From positions 3,006,001-3,070,000 of the forward strand of contig NZ_CP012602.1 of assembly GCF_001278805.1 (NCBI RefSeq): DNA of 64,000 nucleotides. Reading direction: 5' to 3'. The stretch comes from Bacillus sp. FJAT-18017. Its GTDB lineage: Bacteria > Bacillota > Bacilli > Bacillales > Cytobacillaceae. Below the pieces are notes generated by a model. The model saw only the letters and a list, made by a program, of their open reading frames with translations. It searched no databases and was not told where the DNA came from. The stretch's first letter is position 1; each line of letters opens with the position of its first letter. Made by a program: the position numbers and the translations under genes. Positions 8,238 to 16,651 of the stretch are shown one piece after another.

Positions 8238-8807
8238 TCAGAGCAGAGGCACTATTTTTTCAGAAAAGTCACGATAGTCATCAAGGTAAAAGTCCGCTTT
8301 AGCATCCCTATTCTGAAAAGAAAGTGTCCGGATACCAAGAATGCGCGCTGGTTCAAGGTCAAGCGCCCTATCACCAATTGCTAGATCAATCTGATATTTG
8401 TTATGAAGATATCGGTATGCGGCAGGATCCGGCTTCCTCGGAAAACCATCTTCTTGTCCGACAATTTCCGTAAAGTGGCCGCTCAGTCCGTGATACTCCA
8501 GGACTTTGTCGACATCCTCTTTTTCCTTATGAGTCATGATGACGTTTATTTCTGCCTTCTTTAAGACCTCTTTCACTCCAGGAAAGGGCTTGAATTTATC
8601 TATGCCAATCAGCCTGACTTCCCTTCTCATTCGGGTGCTCTCCTCATTTGACAGTTCAAAATGTGAAAAGGCATGACCAAACGAAACCTTAAGCTGGGCA
8701 AACGCCTCCTCCTCTGAAATACGATTTCCGGTAATTTCACTAAACAATTTTGAATAAGAAGGATATGTATCAAATATTGTTCCATCAAAATCCCATAAAA
8801 AATTCAT
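8238..8807 (-). CDS. HAD-superfamily hydrolase (phosphoglycolate-phosphatase-like)
   Basis: The 189-residue protein opens with HAD motif I, DFDGT (Asp nucleophile, residues 6-10). It has motif II Thr in VIMTHKE, motif III Lys in GFPRKPDP, and motif IV GDRALD. A small helical cap follows motif I. These enzymes remove phosphate from small molecules in the cytoplasm; the substrate is not predictable. GAGAGG lies about 8 nt before ATG. Confidence 0.85.
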   Translation of the reverse strand: MNFLWDFDGTIFDTYPSYSKLFSEITGNRISEEEAFAQLKVSFGHAFSHFELSNEESTRMRREVRLIGIDKFKPFPGVKEVLKKAEINVIMTHKEKEDVDKVLEYHGLSGHFTEIVGQEDGFPRKPDPAAYRYLHNKYQIDLAIGDRALDLEPARILGIRTLSFQNRDAKADFYLDDYRDFSEKIVPLL

Positions 8808-8903
8808 TGAATTTCCTCTCCTATTAGACAGTTTCCTTTTTCCTGTTAAATATCCCGATTTATGGGTATATAAATACTAAAACAGCAAAGATGGAGGTAG
8901 CCT

Positions 8904-9104
8904 ATGCTTAAAATTGGAAAAGCAGGCATTGCCGCACTATTCCTTATTTTTGGTGTTGCTGGCTGCGGTAATGCCGAAGATCCAGCCCCGCCTGTAGTCG
9001 ATGAAGAAGGCAACAAGCAAAGTGATCGTCCGACTAATAATTCAGGTGAAAATAGCCCTTACACAGATCCGGAAAAACAGGATCGGGAAGAATTTGAAGA
9101 ATAA
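8904..9104 (+). CDS. Small lipoprotein
   Basis: The 66-residue protein has a Lys-containing signal peptide and lipobox GVAGC (Cys about residue 22). The mature part is about 45 residues, Pro/Asp/Glu/Asn-rich and probably disordered. Function is unknown. ATGGAGG lies 9 nt before ATG. It is followed after 20 bp by another tiny gene. Confidence 0.7.
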   Translation: MLKIGKAGIAALFLIFGVAGCGNAEDPAPPVVDEEGNKQSDRPTNNSGENSPYTDPEKQDREEFEE

Positions 9105-9124
9105 GCCATTCAAGGGGTGAAGTA

Positions 9125-9298
9125 ATGAATAAAGACGAGAAACACTTAACAGACAGCGACCGCCTTGATGATGAGCAAATTGCCGAAAACATGACAGACT
9201 TGGTCAGCATTATCAACGCCAAAGGTGATACCAAGAAAATTGAAAAAATCATAGCAGAAAACAAAAGCAGCTCTGATGAGAAGACGAAAGATGGCTAA
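9125..9298 (+). CDS. Small acidic hypothetical protein, 57 residues
   Basis: ATG 9125 follows AAGGGGTGA by 4 nt and opens a 57-codon frame (MNKDEKHLTDSDRLDDE...) to TAA at 9296-9298. The protein is hydrophilic and helical, with no Cys and no membrane segment. It is likely co-transcribed with the lipoprotein gene. The family is not recognised. Confidence 0.6.
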   Translation: MNKDEKHLTDSDRLDDEQIAENMTDLVSIINAKGDTKKIEKIIAENKSSSDEKTKDG

Positions 9299-9309
9299 TA
9301 AGTGTAGCC

Positions 9310-9356
9310 ACAAAAAATCCCGTACCTTGCTTAAGAGGAACGGGATTTTTTGATTT
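9310..9356. terminator. Bidirectional terminator
   Basis: AAAATCCCGT and ACGGGATTTT stem with A- and T-runs, between the tiny genes (+) and proS (-). Confidence 0.75.
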
Positions 9357-10787
9357 TTAATAAGCCTTTGCCCAGACTACCAGGTGTTCAGCCTTGTCAC
9401 CGCAGCAAACACAGTTTTCAGAGACCTTTTCTTGTTCGAACGGCATGCACCTTGATGTAGCTCCTGTTTCTTCCTTGATTTTGTCCTCGCACTCCTGCTT
9501 TCCACACCACATTGCCTTAATCATGCCTGGATTGTCTTCAAGACGTGCTTTAAATTCTTCCATGGCTGTTGCAGTAGATGTTTTCTTTTCGAGCAAGTCC
9601 TTCGCCCTTATATACAGGTTGCTCTGAATTTCATCAAGCAGTGATGTAAGCTTTTCTTCCAGACCTTCAAGCGGAGTAACAATTTTTTCACCAGTATCCC
9701 TTCTAACGAGGACAACCTGATCTTTTTCAATATCACGGGGACCTGCTTCCAGCCGGATAGGAACACCCTTCATTTCATATTCATTGAACTTCCAGCCAGG
9801 TTGTTTATCACTCGCATCAATACCAACCCTGAAAGCGGCAGATAATTTATCCTTAAGAGTGTAGGCAAAGTCCAATACACCCTCCTTATGTTGAGCAATT
9901 GGCACGATCATAATTTGGGTTGGCGCTGCCTTTGGCGGGATAACAAGCCCCCTGTCATCACCATGAACCATGATTAACGCACCAATTACCCTGGTTGTGA
10001 AGCCCCAAGACGTCTGATGGACATGCTGCAGCTTCCCATCCCTATCTAAAAATTGAATGCCAAAAGCCTTCGCAAAACCATTCCCTAGATGATGGGATGT
10101 CGCTGATTGAAGAGCCTTGCCATCATGCATAAGGCTTTCTACAGTATATGTGAATTTAGCACCAGCAAACTTTTCCTTCTCGGTCTTTTGGCCTTTTATA
10201 ACTGGAATTGCCAGGATATTTTCAAGTACATCCGCATACACATCAAGCATCTTCTTTGTTTCTTCATGCGCATCCTCATCGGTTTCGTGGGCAGTGTGCC
10301 CCTCCTGCCATAGGAACTCCAGTGTACGCAAGAACGGTCGAGTTGTTTTTTCCCACCTTACCACGTTAGCCCACTGATTATATAGCTTAGGCAAATCCCT
10401 ATAGGAATGAATGATATTTTTATAATGCTCGCAAAAAAGAACTTCGGAAGTCGGCCTGACAACAAGGCGTTCAGCCAATTGTTCAGAACCTCCGTGTGTC
10501 ACCCAGGCAACCTCAGGAGCAAAACCCTCGACATGGTCCTTTTCTTTTTGAAGCAGGCTCTCAGGAATAAAAAGCGGCATATATACATTCTCATGTCCGG
10601 TAGCTTTTATGCGTGCATCAAGTGCATCCCGGATGTTTTCCCATAGGGCATAGCCGTATGGGCGAATAATCATCGATCCTCTGACTGATGAATAATCAAT
10701 CAAGTCCGCTTTTGTGACAACATCGGTATACCATTGCGCAAAATCGACATCCATTGCAGTGATACTTTTTACAAATTCCTTTTTCAT
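9357..10787 (-). CDS. proS: Prolyl-tRNA synthetase, archaeal/eukaryal type
   Basis: The 476-residue class II synthetase charges tRNA-Pro. It has the core motifs ([40 protein letters not shown]), an anticodon-binding domain, and a C-terminal Cys-rich zinc-type domain (CGKQEC ... [18 protein letters not shown]). It lacks the insertion editing domain of the standard bacterial enzyme (about 570 residues), so it is the archaeal/eukaryal-like form present as a main or second enzyme in many Bacillaceae. The upstream proline T-box shows control by uncharged tRNA-Pro. GGAGAG lies near the ATG at 10787. Confidence 0.93.
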   Translation of the reverse strand: MKKEFVKSITAMDVDFAQWYTDVVTKADLIDYSSVRGSMIIRPYGYALWENIRDALDARIKATGHENVYMPLFIPESLLQKEKDHVEGFAPEVAWVTHGGSEQLAERLVVRPTSEVLFCEHYKNIIHSYRDLPKLYNQWANVVRWEKTTRPFLRTLEFLWQEGHTAHETDEDAHEETKKMLDVYADVLENILAIPVIKGQKTEKEKFAGAKFTYTVESLMHDGKALQSATSHHLGNGFAKAFGIQFLDRDGKLQHVHQTSWGFTTRVIGALIMVHGDDRGLVIPPKAAPTQIMIVPIAQHKEGVLDFAYTLKDKLSAAFRVGIDASDKQPGWKFNEYEMKGVPIRLEAGPRDIEKDQVVLVRRDTGEKIVTPLEGLEEKLTSLLDEIQSNLYIRAKDLLEKKTSTATAMEEFKARLEDNPGMIKAMWCGKQECEDKIKEETGATSRCMPFEQEKVSENCVCCGDKAEHLVVWAKAY

Positions 10788-10835
10788 GTTTTATCTCTCC
10801 TTTTTAAGTGGCTGCGTCCGTTTCCGAATCCATAC

Positions 10836-11065
10836 AAAAAAGGCCATAATCCCTAAAAAAAGGGACCATGGCCTGGCGGTACCACCCTATTTCGCAAGGA
10901 AATCCCTGCGCACTTATCGTATAACGGAACATTCCGCCGTATCTTCGCTAATATGCCCGATACAGAACTCCGGGGCAGGTTCAAATGTGCAGCCTGGAAA
11001 CCTCTCAGCAATCGGCTTCCTCTCTGGAAAGGCGCAAATCCATTTTACTATTCCCCATCATAGTT
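10836..11065 (-). promoter_or_regulatory. T-box leader, proline-specific, upstream of proS
   Basis: Read on the minus strand, AGGGTGGTACCGCC (10888-10875) is the conserved T-box antiterminator sequence. Its UGGU can pair with the ACCA end of tRNA-Pro. Stem I lies at about 11063-10945; within it GAACCTG contains a candidate specifier CCT (Pro, 10979-10977) followed by the usual purine. A terminator at 10874-10836 (AGGCCATGGTCCCT with its near-complement, then six T) overlaps the antiterminator. Uncharged tRNA-Pro should stabilise readthrough into proS. Confidence 0.9.
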
Positions 11066-11328
11066 TCTTATGTTAATTTTACAAAATTATATAAAATCCG
11101 GATATGCAAAGTCAACTTTCTTGCCGTCTTTCCTTTTTAAAAAATTCCTTTGGCAGTCACTAAATCCGTTTATACTCAAAACTCATGGGAAAATAATTAA
11201 ATGAGTTTCGAATTTAATTTTAACAGTACTTTAATTATTTCTAACATTTTTAAAATTAATTCAGCGGTTTTAAAAATAATTCTTAAACAGCGGAATATTC
11301 AGCAAACATGAAGCCAAGAATCAAATTT

Positions 11329-11356
11329 TTCACTAACTTATAATCTTTGTTATGAT
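11329..11356 (+). promoter_or_regulatory. Candidate sigma-A promoter of corA
   Basis: TTCACT, 16-bp spacer, TATGAT, about 35 bp upstream of the corA start. The rest of the AT-rich 11066-11328 region holds nothing I recognise. Confidence 0.4.
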
Positions 11357-11388
11357 GTTATAAAAGCATGTAGGAGAATTACTTACTT

Positions 11389-12336
11389 ATGATACGGACA
11401 ATTTCCTTTGGAGAAAACGGCATTTTACAAGAAAATGCTCCAATAGAAGCTTTATTAAATAAGAAATCTTGGTACTGGATAGATTTTAATAACCCAACGG
11501 ACGATGAAGTAACCAGGCTTGCCAGCCCGCTTAATTTCCATCCCCTTGCAATTGAGGACTGCCTGCACAGAAAGCAGCGACCGAAGCTGGATTATTATGA
11601 GGGCTACACTTTTTTCGTCGCCCATTCGATTAACCAGGAAACTCTTGAAAAAGAGGAAGTCAACATCTTCCTTGGTGAAAAATATATTGTCACCTTTCAT
11701 AAGCATCCCTCCCCGGAAATTAGCGAGATATGGCGGAGGGTTCTTACATCAAAAAACCAGGATACCTATAGCCCGTCCCTCGTTCTTTATCACATTCTGG
11801 ATCAATTGGTTGATAATTACTTTCCGCCCCTTTACAGGATAGAAGATCATTTGAATGATATGGATGAGGCTTATACAGGAGGTTCTACAGAAGACTTGTT
11901 AAAGGAAGTTTTTGATATCCGGAAAGACTTGCTGGTACTGCGTCATACTGTTGCTCCGACAAGGGACTTGGTATACAGGATGCTCAACTCTCAAAAGCTT
12001 ACCGAGCTTCAGCTCAAGTCTGCCTATTTCTCTGATATTCATGACCACCTGCTGAAACTGACGGATTTAGTTGACTCAAATCGGGAATTGACAAAAGATA
12101 TTAGGGATAGCGTGCTGTCGATGAATTCACATGAAACTAACCGGGTGATGAAGGTTTTAACCGTGATCACAACGATTTTCATGCCACTGACTTTTATTGC
12201 CGGTATTTATGGTATGAATTTCGAGTATATGCCTGAAACTGCCTGGAAGTATGGTTATTTTGCATCTTTAGGGGTTATGGGTTTGATCGCCTTATCCATG
12301 TTCCTGTTTTTCTGGAGGAAGGGCTGGTTTAAGTAG
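11389..12336 (+). CDS. corA: CorA-family magnesium/cobalt transporter
   Basis: The 315-residue protein has a large cytoplasmic N-terminal domain (1-255) and two C-terminal membrane helices joined by the diagnostic YGMN motif (in IAGIYGMNFEYMPE). CorA pentamers admit Mg2+ or related divalent ions. The Lys/Arg-rich end (FWRKGWFK) is usual. A TAGGAG lies about 12 nt before ATG, rather far. The gene is followed directly by the 52-bp hairpin array and has no other clear terminator. Confidence 0.92.
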   Translation: MIRTISFGENGILQENAPIEALLNKKSWYWIDFNNPTDDEVTRLASPLNFHPLAIEDCLHRKQRPKLDYYEGYTFFVAHSINQETLEKEEVNIFLGEKYIVTFHKHPSPEISEIWRRVLTSKNQDTYSPSLVLYHILDQLVDNYFPPLYRIEDHLNDMDEAYTGGSTEDLLKEVFDIRKDLLVLRHTVAPTRDLVYRMLNSQKLTELQLKSAYFSDIHDHLLKLTDLVDSNRELTKDIRDSVLSMNSHETNRVMKVLTVITTIFMPLTFIAGIYGMNFEYMPETAWKYGYFASLGVMGLIALSMFLFFWRKGWFK

Positions 12337-12350
12337 CCCAATCCCCCCTT

Positions 12351-12680
12351 TAACTATCCACGGGTTTCCTTAAATATTTTCGTGGATTAAACTCCTCCCG
12401 AAGGCACAGGATTCGTCCACCAAAATGGTGTTCGTGGACAAATCTATTTCCGAAGAGACACGATTAATCCACCAAAAGAGGTTTCGTAGACAAATCTCTT
12501 TCCAAAATCACACGATTAATCCACCAAAAAGGATTTCGTGGATTAATCTCTTCCCGAAGGCACAGGATTAATCCACCAAAAAGGATTCCGTGGATTAATC
12601 TCTTCCCGCAGGCACAGGATTAATCCACCAAAAAGGATTCCGTGGATTAATCTCTTCCCGCAGGTCAAGATTAATCAACC
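12351..12680. repeat. Tandem hairpin array, 52-bp period
   Basis: The core GATTAATCCAC or its variant starts at 12410, 12462, 12514, 12566, 12618 and 12669 (spacing 52, 52, 52, 52, 51), with a looser first unit at about 12351. Each unit pairs GATTAATCCAC with GTGGATTAATC around a loop of about 13 nt. Where the left arm is GTCCAC (12415) the right arm is GTGGAC, so base changes partly keep pairing. There are no unique spacers and no reading frame. Confidence 0.85.
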
Positions 12681-12733
12681 ATCGTTTTATGGGTCGTTCT
12701 CTTTTCCATAACCTAAATTTTATGCATTTACAT

Positions 12734-12775
12734 ATAGAAAGGGCTGCCCCCGAACCCGGGTGCAGCCCTCTTTTA
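12734..12775 (+). terminator. Rho-independent terminator
   Basis: AGGGCTGC and GCAGCCCT stem with CTTTTA tail. It may end transcripts running out of corA through the hairpin array. Confidence 0.65.
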
Positions 12776-12788
12776 GTACATCCACCTT

Positions 12789-12928
12789 CAGCGCCTATCG
12801 CCTAGCAAACTTCAGGCCCCCTCCCTACGATAAGTCATCATCGAATCGCTTTCGCTCTTCGTGATTCCTTTATCTCATTCGAGGTTCCTCCGCTTTGTAC
12901 GGCGATGACCAAGGCGCTTTCGCTTTTG
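12789..12928 (-). repeat. Dispersed repeat element, copy 1 (about 140 bp)
   Basis: Read on the minus strand it starts AAAAGCGAAAGCGCCTTGG and ends at CGATAGGCGCTG. It matches the + strand at 61531-61668 at roughly 90% by eye over its whole length, including ATCACGAAGAGCGA and CGATTCGATGATGACTTATC. There is no coding potential. Both copies sit in intergenic DNA next to the 3' or 5' ends of genes. Confidence 0.8.
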
Positions 12929-12932
12929 AATT

Positions 12933-13241
12933 TTACCAATCTTTATATTCAACTTTCCCGCCGGTCAAGTCGAGAGTGTTTCGTTCACCTTTATATAAAA
13001 GCTTGTCGCCTTCTTTAACAATGAGATTTTCATAGGTAAAAACTTCTTTTCCATTTGGAAGATGGACGATGACTTTGCGCCCGTTATCTATTTGTGGCGC
13101 CTCTATTTTTATTGTGCTTTGCGCATATTTGCTGAATCCTAACATGAGCCCTATACAGAGTAGCAAGAAAGCAAATGTCGCAATCCACTTGTACAAATTC
13201 GTTTTTTTAGGTTTAATATGGTGCATTTCGTACCTGGTCAA
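12933..13241 (-). CDS. Hypothetical single-pass membrane protein
   Basis: I choose TTG 13241, which has GGGGGAG 7 nt upstream; an ATG at 13292 has no good ribosome site. The product is about 102 residues: a basic N-terminus, one membrane helix (WIATFAFLLLCIGLMLGF), and an extracellular domain of about 65 residues rich in beta-strand pattern (KVIVHLPNGKEVFTYENLIVKEGDKLLYKG). The family is not recognised. A 16-codon frame with its own ribosome site (13305-13255) ends 14 nt before this start. Confidence 0.55.
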   Translation of the reverse strand: MTRYEMHHIKPKKTNLYKWIATFAFLLLCIGLMLGFSKYAQSTIKIEAPQIDNGRKVIVHLPNGKEVFTYENLIVKEGDKLLYKGERNTLDLTGGKVEYKDW

Positions 13242-13254
13242 TTTGTCTCCCCCA

Positions 13255-13305
13255 CTATCTTGATAATTTGAATAGGCAAAAGTTGTGCCCATTCTGTATA
13301 CACAT
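13255..13305 (-). CDS. Possible 16-residue leader peptide
   Basis: GGGAGGG lies 5 nt before ATG 13305. The frame (MCIQNGHNFCLFKLSR) ends at TAG 13257-13255, just upstream of the next gene's ribosome site. It could couple translation; this is inference. Confidence 0.3.
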   Translation of the reverse strand: MCIQNGHNFCLFKLSR

Positions 13306-13417
13306 TATTACCCTCCCGATAACAGATTTAATCAATTTTCAAAAAAAATCCGCCACCTTTTACCATATGCACCACCCTTAATAAAATTCACAGCGGATAA
13401 ACGGAAAAGGAAATTAT

Positions 13418-13446
13418 TTCACACCACCTAACTGTGGATGTATAAT
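13418..13446 (+). promoter_or_regulatory. Sigma-A promoter of the M42 peptidase gene
   Basis: TTCACA, 17-bp spacer, TATAAT, about 38 bp before the start codon. Confidence 0.6.
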
Positions 13447-13483
13447 TGTAAGGAAATATTAGACAGAGGAAGAGGCGGTTTTG

Positions 13484-14530
13484 ATGGAAAAAGGACATAC
13501 GGATGAAATTGTAACTGTTTTGACGGAATTGGTTTCTATTCCAAGCCCAACAGGCAATACAGACAAAGCAATAGCTTTTGTGGAGAAGTTCCTCGGAGAT
13601 CTTGGTTTGGAAACAAACAGGAATAGAAAAGGCGGGTTAATTGCAAGTCTCAAAGGAAAAGACGACAGCACGCATCGAATGCTGACCGCCCACCTTGATA
13701 CACTTGGAGCGATGGTTAAGGAAATCAAGCCAAGCGGCCGTCTCAAGATTGATTTGATCGGCGGCTTCACTTTCAATTCAATCGAGGGCGAATACTGTAC
13801 AATTGAAACAAGCTCAGGAAAAACATATACAGGAACAATCCTGATGCACCAGCAATCCGTCCATGTCTACAAGGATGCCGGCAAAGCAGAACGCAATCAG
13901 GCTAATATTGAAATCAGGATTGATGAAAAGGTACATAGCGCCGAGGAAGTACGCACACTTGGAATTGAAGTTGGGGATTTTGTCTCTTTTGATCCACGGG
14001 TTCAGGTTACAGAATCCGGCTATGTGAAATCCCGCCATCTGGATGATAAAGCTAGTGTAGCAATCCTCCTTGAGTTAATTAAAAAGGTGAAAACAGAGGG
14101 AATTGAACTTCCTTATACCACTCATTTCCTTTTTTCAAATAACGAAGAAATTGGGTATGGCGGCAATTCAAATATTACTCCTGAGACTGTCGAGTACCTT
14201 GCTGTCGACATGGGGGCGATGGGTGATGGCCAGCAGACAGATGAATACACTGTATCCATTTGTGTGAAAGATGCAAGTGGTCCATATCATTATCGATTAC
14301 GAAAAAAACTGGTCCAACTCGCTGAAGAAAACGGAATTCCATACAAACTTGATATTTACCCATATTACGGTTCTGACGCATCAGCAGCAATCAAATCCGG
14401 GCATGACATCGTCCACGGACTAGTAGGTCCTGGAATCGATTCATCACATGCATATGAGAGGACACATCGTTCTTCACTTGAACATACCTTCTCCCTTCTA
14501 GTTGAATATGTTCAGTCGGAAATGGTTTAA
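13484..14530 (+). CDS. M42-family metallo-aminopeptidase
   Basis: The protein of about 348 residues is a cocatalytic metallopeptidase of the glutamyl-aminopeptidase/endoglucanase-M type. Metal-site motifs are visible: AHLDTLG (His, Asp), HLDDKAS (Asp), NEEIGYGG (Glu pair), AVDMGAMGDG (Asp) and SSHAYERTH (late His). It removes N-terminal residues from peptides in the cytoplasm as a large oligomer. ATG 13484 with GAGGCGG 5 nt upstream is preferred over TTG 13481. Confidence 0.9.
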   Translation: MEKGHTDEIVTVLTELVSIPSPTGNTDKAIAFVEKFLGDLGLETNRNRKGGLIASLKGKDDSTHRMLTAHLDTLGAMVKEIKPSGRLKIDLIGGFTFNSIEGEYCTIETSSGKTYTGTILMHQQSVHVYKDAGKAERNQANIEIRIDEKVHSAEEVRTLGIEVGDFVSFDPRVQVTESGYVKSRHLDDKASVAILLELIKKVKTEGIELPYTTHFLFSNNEEIGYGGNSNITPETVEYLAVDMGAMGDGQQTDEYTVSICVKDASGPYHYRLRKKLVQLAEENGIPYKLDIYPYYGSDASAAIKSGHDIVHGLVGPGIDSSHAYERTHRSSLEHTFSLLVEYVQSEMV

Positions 14531-14535
14531 ACACA

Positions 14536-14578
14536 AAAGGGGATGGCACAAATCTGTGACAGTCCCCTCTCTCTTTTC
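14536..14578 (+). terminator. Terminator of the M42 gene
   Basis: An imperfect stem GGGGATGGCAC / GTGACAGTCCCC is followed by a CT-rich tail ending in TTTTC. Confidence 0.55.
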
Positions 14579-14641
14579 ATAATTCTTTTTTACAACAAAT
14601 ATACTTACTAAACATTACAGTACCAGGAAGAAGGTAAATGT

Positions 14642-15904
14642 ATGACTTCGATCTTTAAAACGTATGCATCTTCCGTCATCCTTCTCGCAGCACTGGTTAT
14701 CGGAGGTATCTGCGGAGTTGTTTTCGGAACGGATGCCGCTATTGTAAAGCCGCTTGGGGACTTATTCTTAAATCTATTATTTATGATTATCGTTCCATTA
14801 GTATTCTTCAGTATTTCATCCGCAATTGCAAATATGGAAGGAATGAAACGGCTAGGCAGGATAATGGGAAGCATTTTCCTTGTGTTTTTCCTTACTGCCG
14901 CCTTATCTGCGGTAATCGGATTTATCGGAACCTCGCTTATTAATCCGCTTGAAAACACTGATGTTGCAGCAATTGAAAAGCTGATGGATAAAGCCGATCC
15001 AGCTGAGGCACAGGACATTTCACTGGCCGACCAGCTTGTTGCTACGGTTACAGTCCCAGATTTCGTAAACCTTTTTTCAAAAAGCAATATGCTGCAATTG
15101 ATTGTATTCTCTGTCCTATTTGGCCTGGCAACAGCAATGACAGGTGAAAAAGGCAAGCCTGTGGCTTTGTTTCTATCATCCGCGACTGAAGTTATGATGA
15201 AATTGGTCAAGATTATTATGTACTATGCACCGATTGGCTTGGGAGCATATTTTGCTGCAGTCATCGGAGAACTTGGCCCGCAAATTCTCGAAGGCTACCT
15301 GCGGACGTTCTTACTCTATCTAGGGTTAACCGTCATCTATTATTTTGGTTTTTTCACATTATATGCATTCTTGGCAGCAGGCAAGGAAGGCATTCGGACA
15401 TTCTGGAAAAATGCTCTGGCTCCTTCTGTCACCGCTATTGCAACATGTTCTAGCGCTGCCAGTATCCCAATCAATCTTGAAGCCGCTAAAAGGATGGGTG
15501 TGCCGAAGGATATCGCAGAAACTGTCATCCCGTTAGGCGCGAACACCCATAAGGATGGATCAGTTTTTGGCGGTGTCCTAAAAATAGTCTTCCTGTTTGG
15601 GTTGTTTGGAAAAGATATGACCAGCGTTTTAAGTATTGCAAGCATTCTTGCCGTGGCGTTTCTCGTGGGGGCCGTGATGGGCGCCATTCCGGGAGGCGGG
15701 ATGATTGGAGAAATGCTGATTATCAGTGTATTTGGCTTCCCACCAGAAGTACTTCCAATTATCGCTGTAATTTCAACTATCATTGATGCACCTGCTACAC
15801 TGCTGAACTCAACTGGCAATACGGTTTGTGCCATGCTTGTTGCACGCCTCGTTGAAGGCAGGGATTGGTTAAAGAATTCCCTTGCTACTAAAACTGCATC
15901 ATAA
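14642..15904 (+). CDS. Dicarboxylate/amino acid:cation symporter (DAACS, GltT/DctA type)
   Basis: The 420-residue polytopic protein matches the SLC1-like sodium or proton symporters for glutamate, aspartate or C4-dicarboxylates. Family markers are the N-terminal PLGDLFLNLLFMIIVPLVF, a Ser-rich hairpin (TCSSAASIPINLEAA), the GANTHKDGS segment matching the usual GATINMDG, and IDAPATLLNSTGN near the end. The standard NMDG is altered to NTHKDGS, and the mutual spacing is otherwise normal. Substrate and coupling ion are therefore uncertain. A GAAGAAGG site lies before the ATG. Confidence 0.88.
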   Translation: MTSIFKTYASSVILLAALVIGGICGVVFGTDAAIVKPLGDLFLNLLFMIIVPLVFFSISSAIANMEGMKRLGRIMGSIFLVFFLTAALSAVIGFIGTSLINPLENTDVAAIEKLMDKADPAEAQDISLADQLVATVTVPDFVNLFSKSNMLQLIVFSVLFGLATAMTGEKGKPVALFLSSATEVMMKLVKIIMYYAPIGLGAYFAAVIGELGPQILEGYLRTFLLYLGLTVIYYFGFFTLYAFLAAGKEGIRTFWKNALAPSVTAIATCSSAASIPINLEAAKRMGVPKDIAETVIPLGANTHKDGSVFGGVLKIVFLFGLFGKDMTSVLSIASILAVAFLVGAVMGAIPGGGMIGEMLIISVFGFPPEVLPIIAVISTIIDAPATLLNSTGNTVCAMLVARLVEGRDWLKNSLATKTAS

Positions 15905-15970
15905 AACTATCACAACTTTAAAAATGTGCTATATTTTCATATTAGTATACCGCAGTGATTACCCTCCATT

Positions 15971-15996
15971 GTTTTGTCCTCCCCCACTTTGGGTAA
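15971..15996 (+). promoter_or_regulatory. Sigma-B promoter of the csbD-like gene
   Basis: GTTTTG, 14-bp spacer, GGGTAA, 39 bp upstream of the start. It fits the general-stress consensus, as expected for this family. Confidence 0.7.
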
Positions 15997-16034
15997 AGTA
16001 AAAGTAGAGCAACAAACAAAGGAGGCAAACAACT

Positions 16035-16235
16035 ATGAACAAGCATGAATCAAAAGGTGCATTCGACAAGTTGCAAGGTGAAACCAAAAGGACTCTTGGA
16101 AAACTTTCAGGGAATGAATCACTGGAAGCTGAAGGGAATATTGACAAGGGCAAAGGCCATGCGGAGGAAAAACTAGGCCATGCCAAGGAAAAACTCTCTA
16201 GTAAATTCAATGACCATGCCGATAGAATGAGATAA
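16035..16235 (+). CDS. CsbD-family general stress protein
   Basis: The 66-residue protein is very hydrophilic and rich in Lys, Glu and Gly (GAFDKLQGETKRTLGKLSG ... GKGHAEEKLGHAKEKL), with the helical repeats typical of CsbD, a sigma-B-controlled protein in B. subtilis of unknown biochemical role. AAAGGAGG lies 9 nt before the ATG. The sigma-B promoter upstream supports the assignment. Confidence 0.88.
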   Translation: MNKHESKGAFDKLQGETKRTLGKLSGNESLEAEGNIDKGKGHAEEKLGHAKEKLSSKFNDHADRMR

Positions 16236-16255
16236 CCTTTAGTTCCTTTTAATAT

Positions 16256-16301
16256 CATAAAAAGCCGCCAATTTTTCAACGTTGGGCGGCTTTTTCAATT
16301 T
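16256..16301 (+). terminator. Terminator of the csbD-like gene
   Basis: AAAAGCCGCC and GGGCGGCTTTTT form a stem with T-tail. The following 16302-16470 shows nothing I recognise. Confidence 0.75.
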
Positions 16302-16474
16302 AGAGACCTTAGACCGCTGACCCAATGCACAATGAGGAAATTTTCCCAACCCTATCCACTCATCTCCATCACACTCATTAAATTCCTCATATTTCTTATT
16401 ATTACAGGGTTTTCCGCTAATTCCCCTTAAGAATGCGCGTTCGCTTTGTCGAAATAATTATGACGAAAGTCCTA

Positions 16475-16502
16475 TTGTTTAACTAGTTACTCGTGCTAGT
16501 AT
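16475..16502 (+). promoter_or_regulatory. Sigma-A promoter of the riboswitch transcript
   Basis: TTGTTT, 16-bp spacer, and an extended -10 TGCTAGTAT, placing the start of transcription at the beginning of the riboswitch. Confidence 0.55.
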
Positions 16503-16505
16503 GTG

Positions 16506-16585
16506 GGAAAGGGCAAATTTTACGAAAGTAAAAGACGCAAAGCCACGGGCCTAAAACAAGACATTGTCATGGCAGCCGGGTTGCA
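16506..16585 (+). ncRNA. Cyclic-di-GMP-I (GEMM) riboswitch
   Basis: The conserved GEMM-I pieces appear in order: GGGCAAA, ACGAAAGT (the GAAA tetraloop), GACGCAAAGCCACGGGCCTA, then after a variable hairpin ATGGCAGCCGGGTTGC, where the tetraloop receptor and ligand-binding bases sit. GGCAAAT in the 5' strand (16512-16518) can also pair with ATTTGCC at 16617-16623. GCAGGTA and TACCTG form another hairpin downstream. This is a plausible expression platform just before the ribosome site of the receiver gene. Confidence 0.93.
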
Positions 16586-16651
16586 GGTACATATACAAAT
16601 AGATGATCTTTACCTGATTTGCCTTTTAAAATGGCGAAGGGGTTCTTGCAC

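Noticed and set aside
12351-12680. CRISPR array
   Set aside because: The whole 52-bp unit repeats, with no unique spacers, and the units are imperfect hairpins. The same holds for 63161-63412.
14608-15210. 200-codon minus-strand frame opposite the symporter gene
   Set aside because: Antisense shadow of a conserved coding sequence; no start signal. The frame at 15340-15834 is the same case.
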